Shown: positions 16,594 through 16,716 of the stretch, piece after piece
Layout: each line of letters begins with the position of its first letter
Position numbering within the stretch: the first letter of the stretch is position 1
From: Aquificota bacterium
GTDB taxonomy: Bacteria; Aquificota; Aquificia; Aquificales; Hydrogenothermaceae
Direction of reading: 5' to 3'
Assembly: GCA_013153295.1 (NCBI GenBank)
Contig: JAADEV010000103.1
Span: forward strand, 1 to 16,716
DNA: 16,716 nucleotides
Notes under the pieces: model-generated
Told to the model about the DNA's origin: nothing
Seen by the model: only the letters and a program-made list of their open reading frames with translations
Databases searched by the model: none
Made by a program: the position numbers and the translations under genes

Positions 16594-16716
16594 ATGCCGA
16601 AGCTGGTGCTTGTTAGACACGGTCAATCTGTATGGAACCTACAAAATAGATTTACAGGGTGGGTAGATGTTCCACTTTCAGAAAAAGGAAAAGAGGAGGC
16701 AAAAAAGGCTGGGGAA
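16594..16716 (+). CDS. gpmA: 2,3-bisphosphoglycerate-dependent phosphoglycerate mutase (partial, 5' end)
   Basis: The first 41 codons are present, and the gene continues past the right edge. The translation begins [15 protein letters not shown] and continues with [19 protein letters not shown]. This is the dPGM N-terminus: the RHG phosphohistidine motif (residues 8-10), then the conserved RFTGW.DVPLSE.G segment. The enzyme interconverts 3- and 2-phosphoglycerate in glycolysis and gluconeogenesis. The ATG at 16594 has AAAGGGGG 5 nt upstream. It is transcribed away from the nuo operon. The rest of the active site is not visible. Confidence 0.9.
   Translation, partial: MPKLVLVRHGQSVWNLQNRFTGWVDVPLSEKGKEEAKKAGE

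Overview
The window comes from a bacterium, most likely a thermophilic member of the Aquificota and probably the Hydrogenothermaceae (Persephonella/Sulfurihydrogenibium-like). That assignment is an inference. It rests on the fused NuoCD protein, heavy use of AGG/AGA and ATA codons, Lys/Glu-rich proteins, moderate-to-low GC, and gene overlaps of only a few bases. I could not run any search to confirm it.

Layout. Positions 1-98 hold the last codons of an insertion-sequence transposase (+). A near-consensus sigma70-type promoter then drives tRNA-Gly(GCC) at 192-267 (+). Everything from 246 to 16265 lies on the minus strand as one tightly packed, probably co-transcribed array of 17 genes. In transcription order these are nuoA-nuoB-nuoCD-nuoH-nuoI-nuoJ-nuoK-nuoL-nuoM-nuoN-gmk-vanZ-like-rpoZ-hypothetical-gmhB-oppF-like-CNNM/CBS protein-CNNM/CBS protein (nuoCD counted once). 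A 328-bp divergent intergenic region (16266-16593) separates nuoA from gpmA, which starts at 16594 (+) and runs off the right edge.

How the genes work together. The ten nuo genes encode the membrane arm and quinone-connecting module of respiratory complex I (NuoA, B, CD, H, I, J, K, L, M, N). The NADH-oxidising module genes nuoE, nuoF and nuoG, which lie between nuoD and nuoH in the classical operon, are absent here. A 93-bp spacer occupies their place. Electrons must therefore enter through proteins encoded elsewhere or through a different donor. The nuo genes run without a gap into gmk (the nuoN stop abuts the gmk start). Next come a small VanZ-like membrane protein and rpoZ (RNA polymerase omega), then an unrecognised 164-aa protein, a heptose-bisphosphate phosphatase, a lone OppF-type ATPase and two tandem CNNM/CorC-type membrane proteins. 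The last of these ends inside the antisense strand of the tRNA gene.

Most of the window is conventional. I did not find a convincing new defence, mobile or regulatory system. The points most worth checking are the nuoEFG-less operon, the CDS/tRNA antisense overlap, the IS end next to the tRNA promoter, small hairpins inside the nuo operon, and the unrecognised 164-aa protein. Three starts are TTG (rpoZ, nuoCD and the upstream CNNM gene). I shortened nuoA and nuoB to internal ATG codons with better ribosome binding sites.
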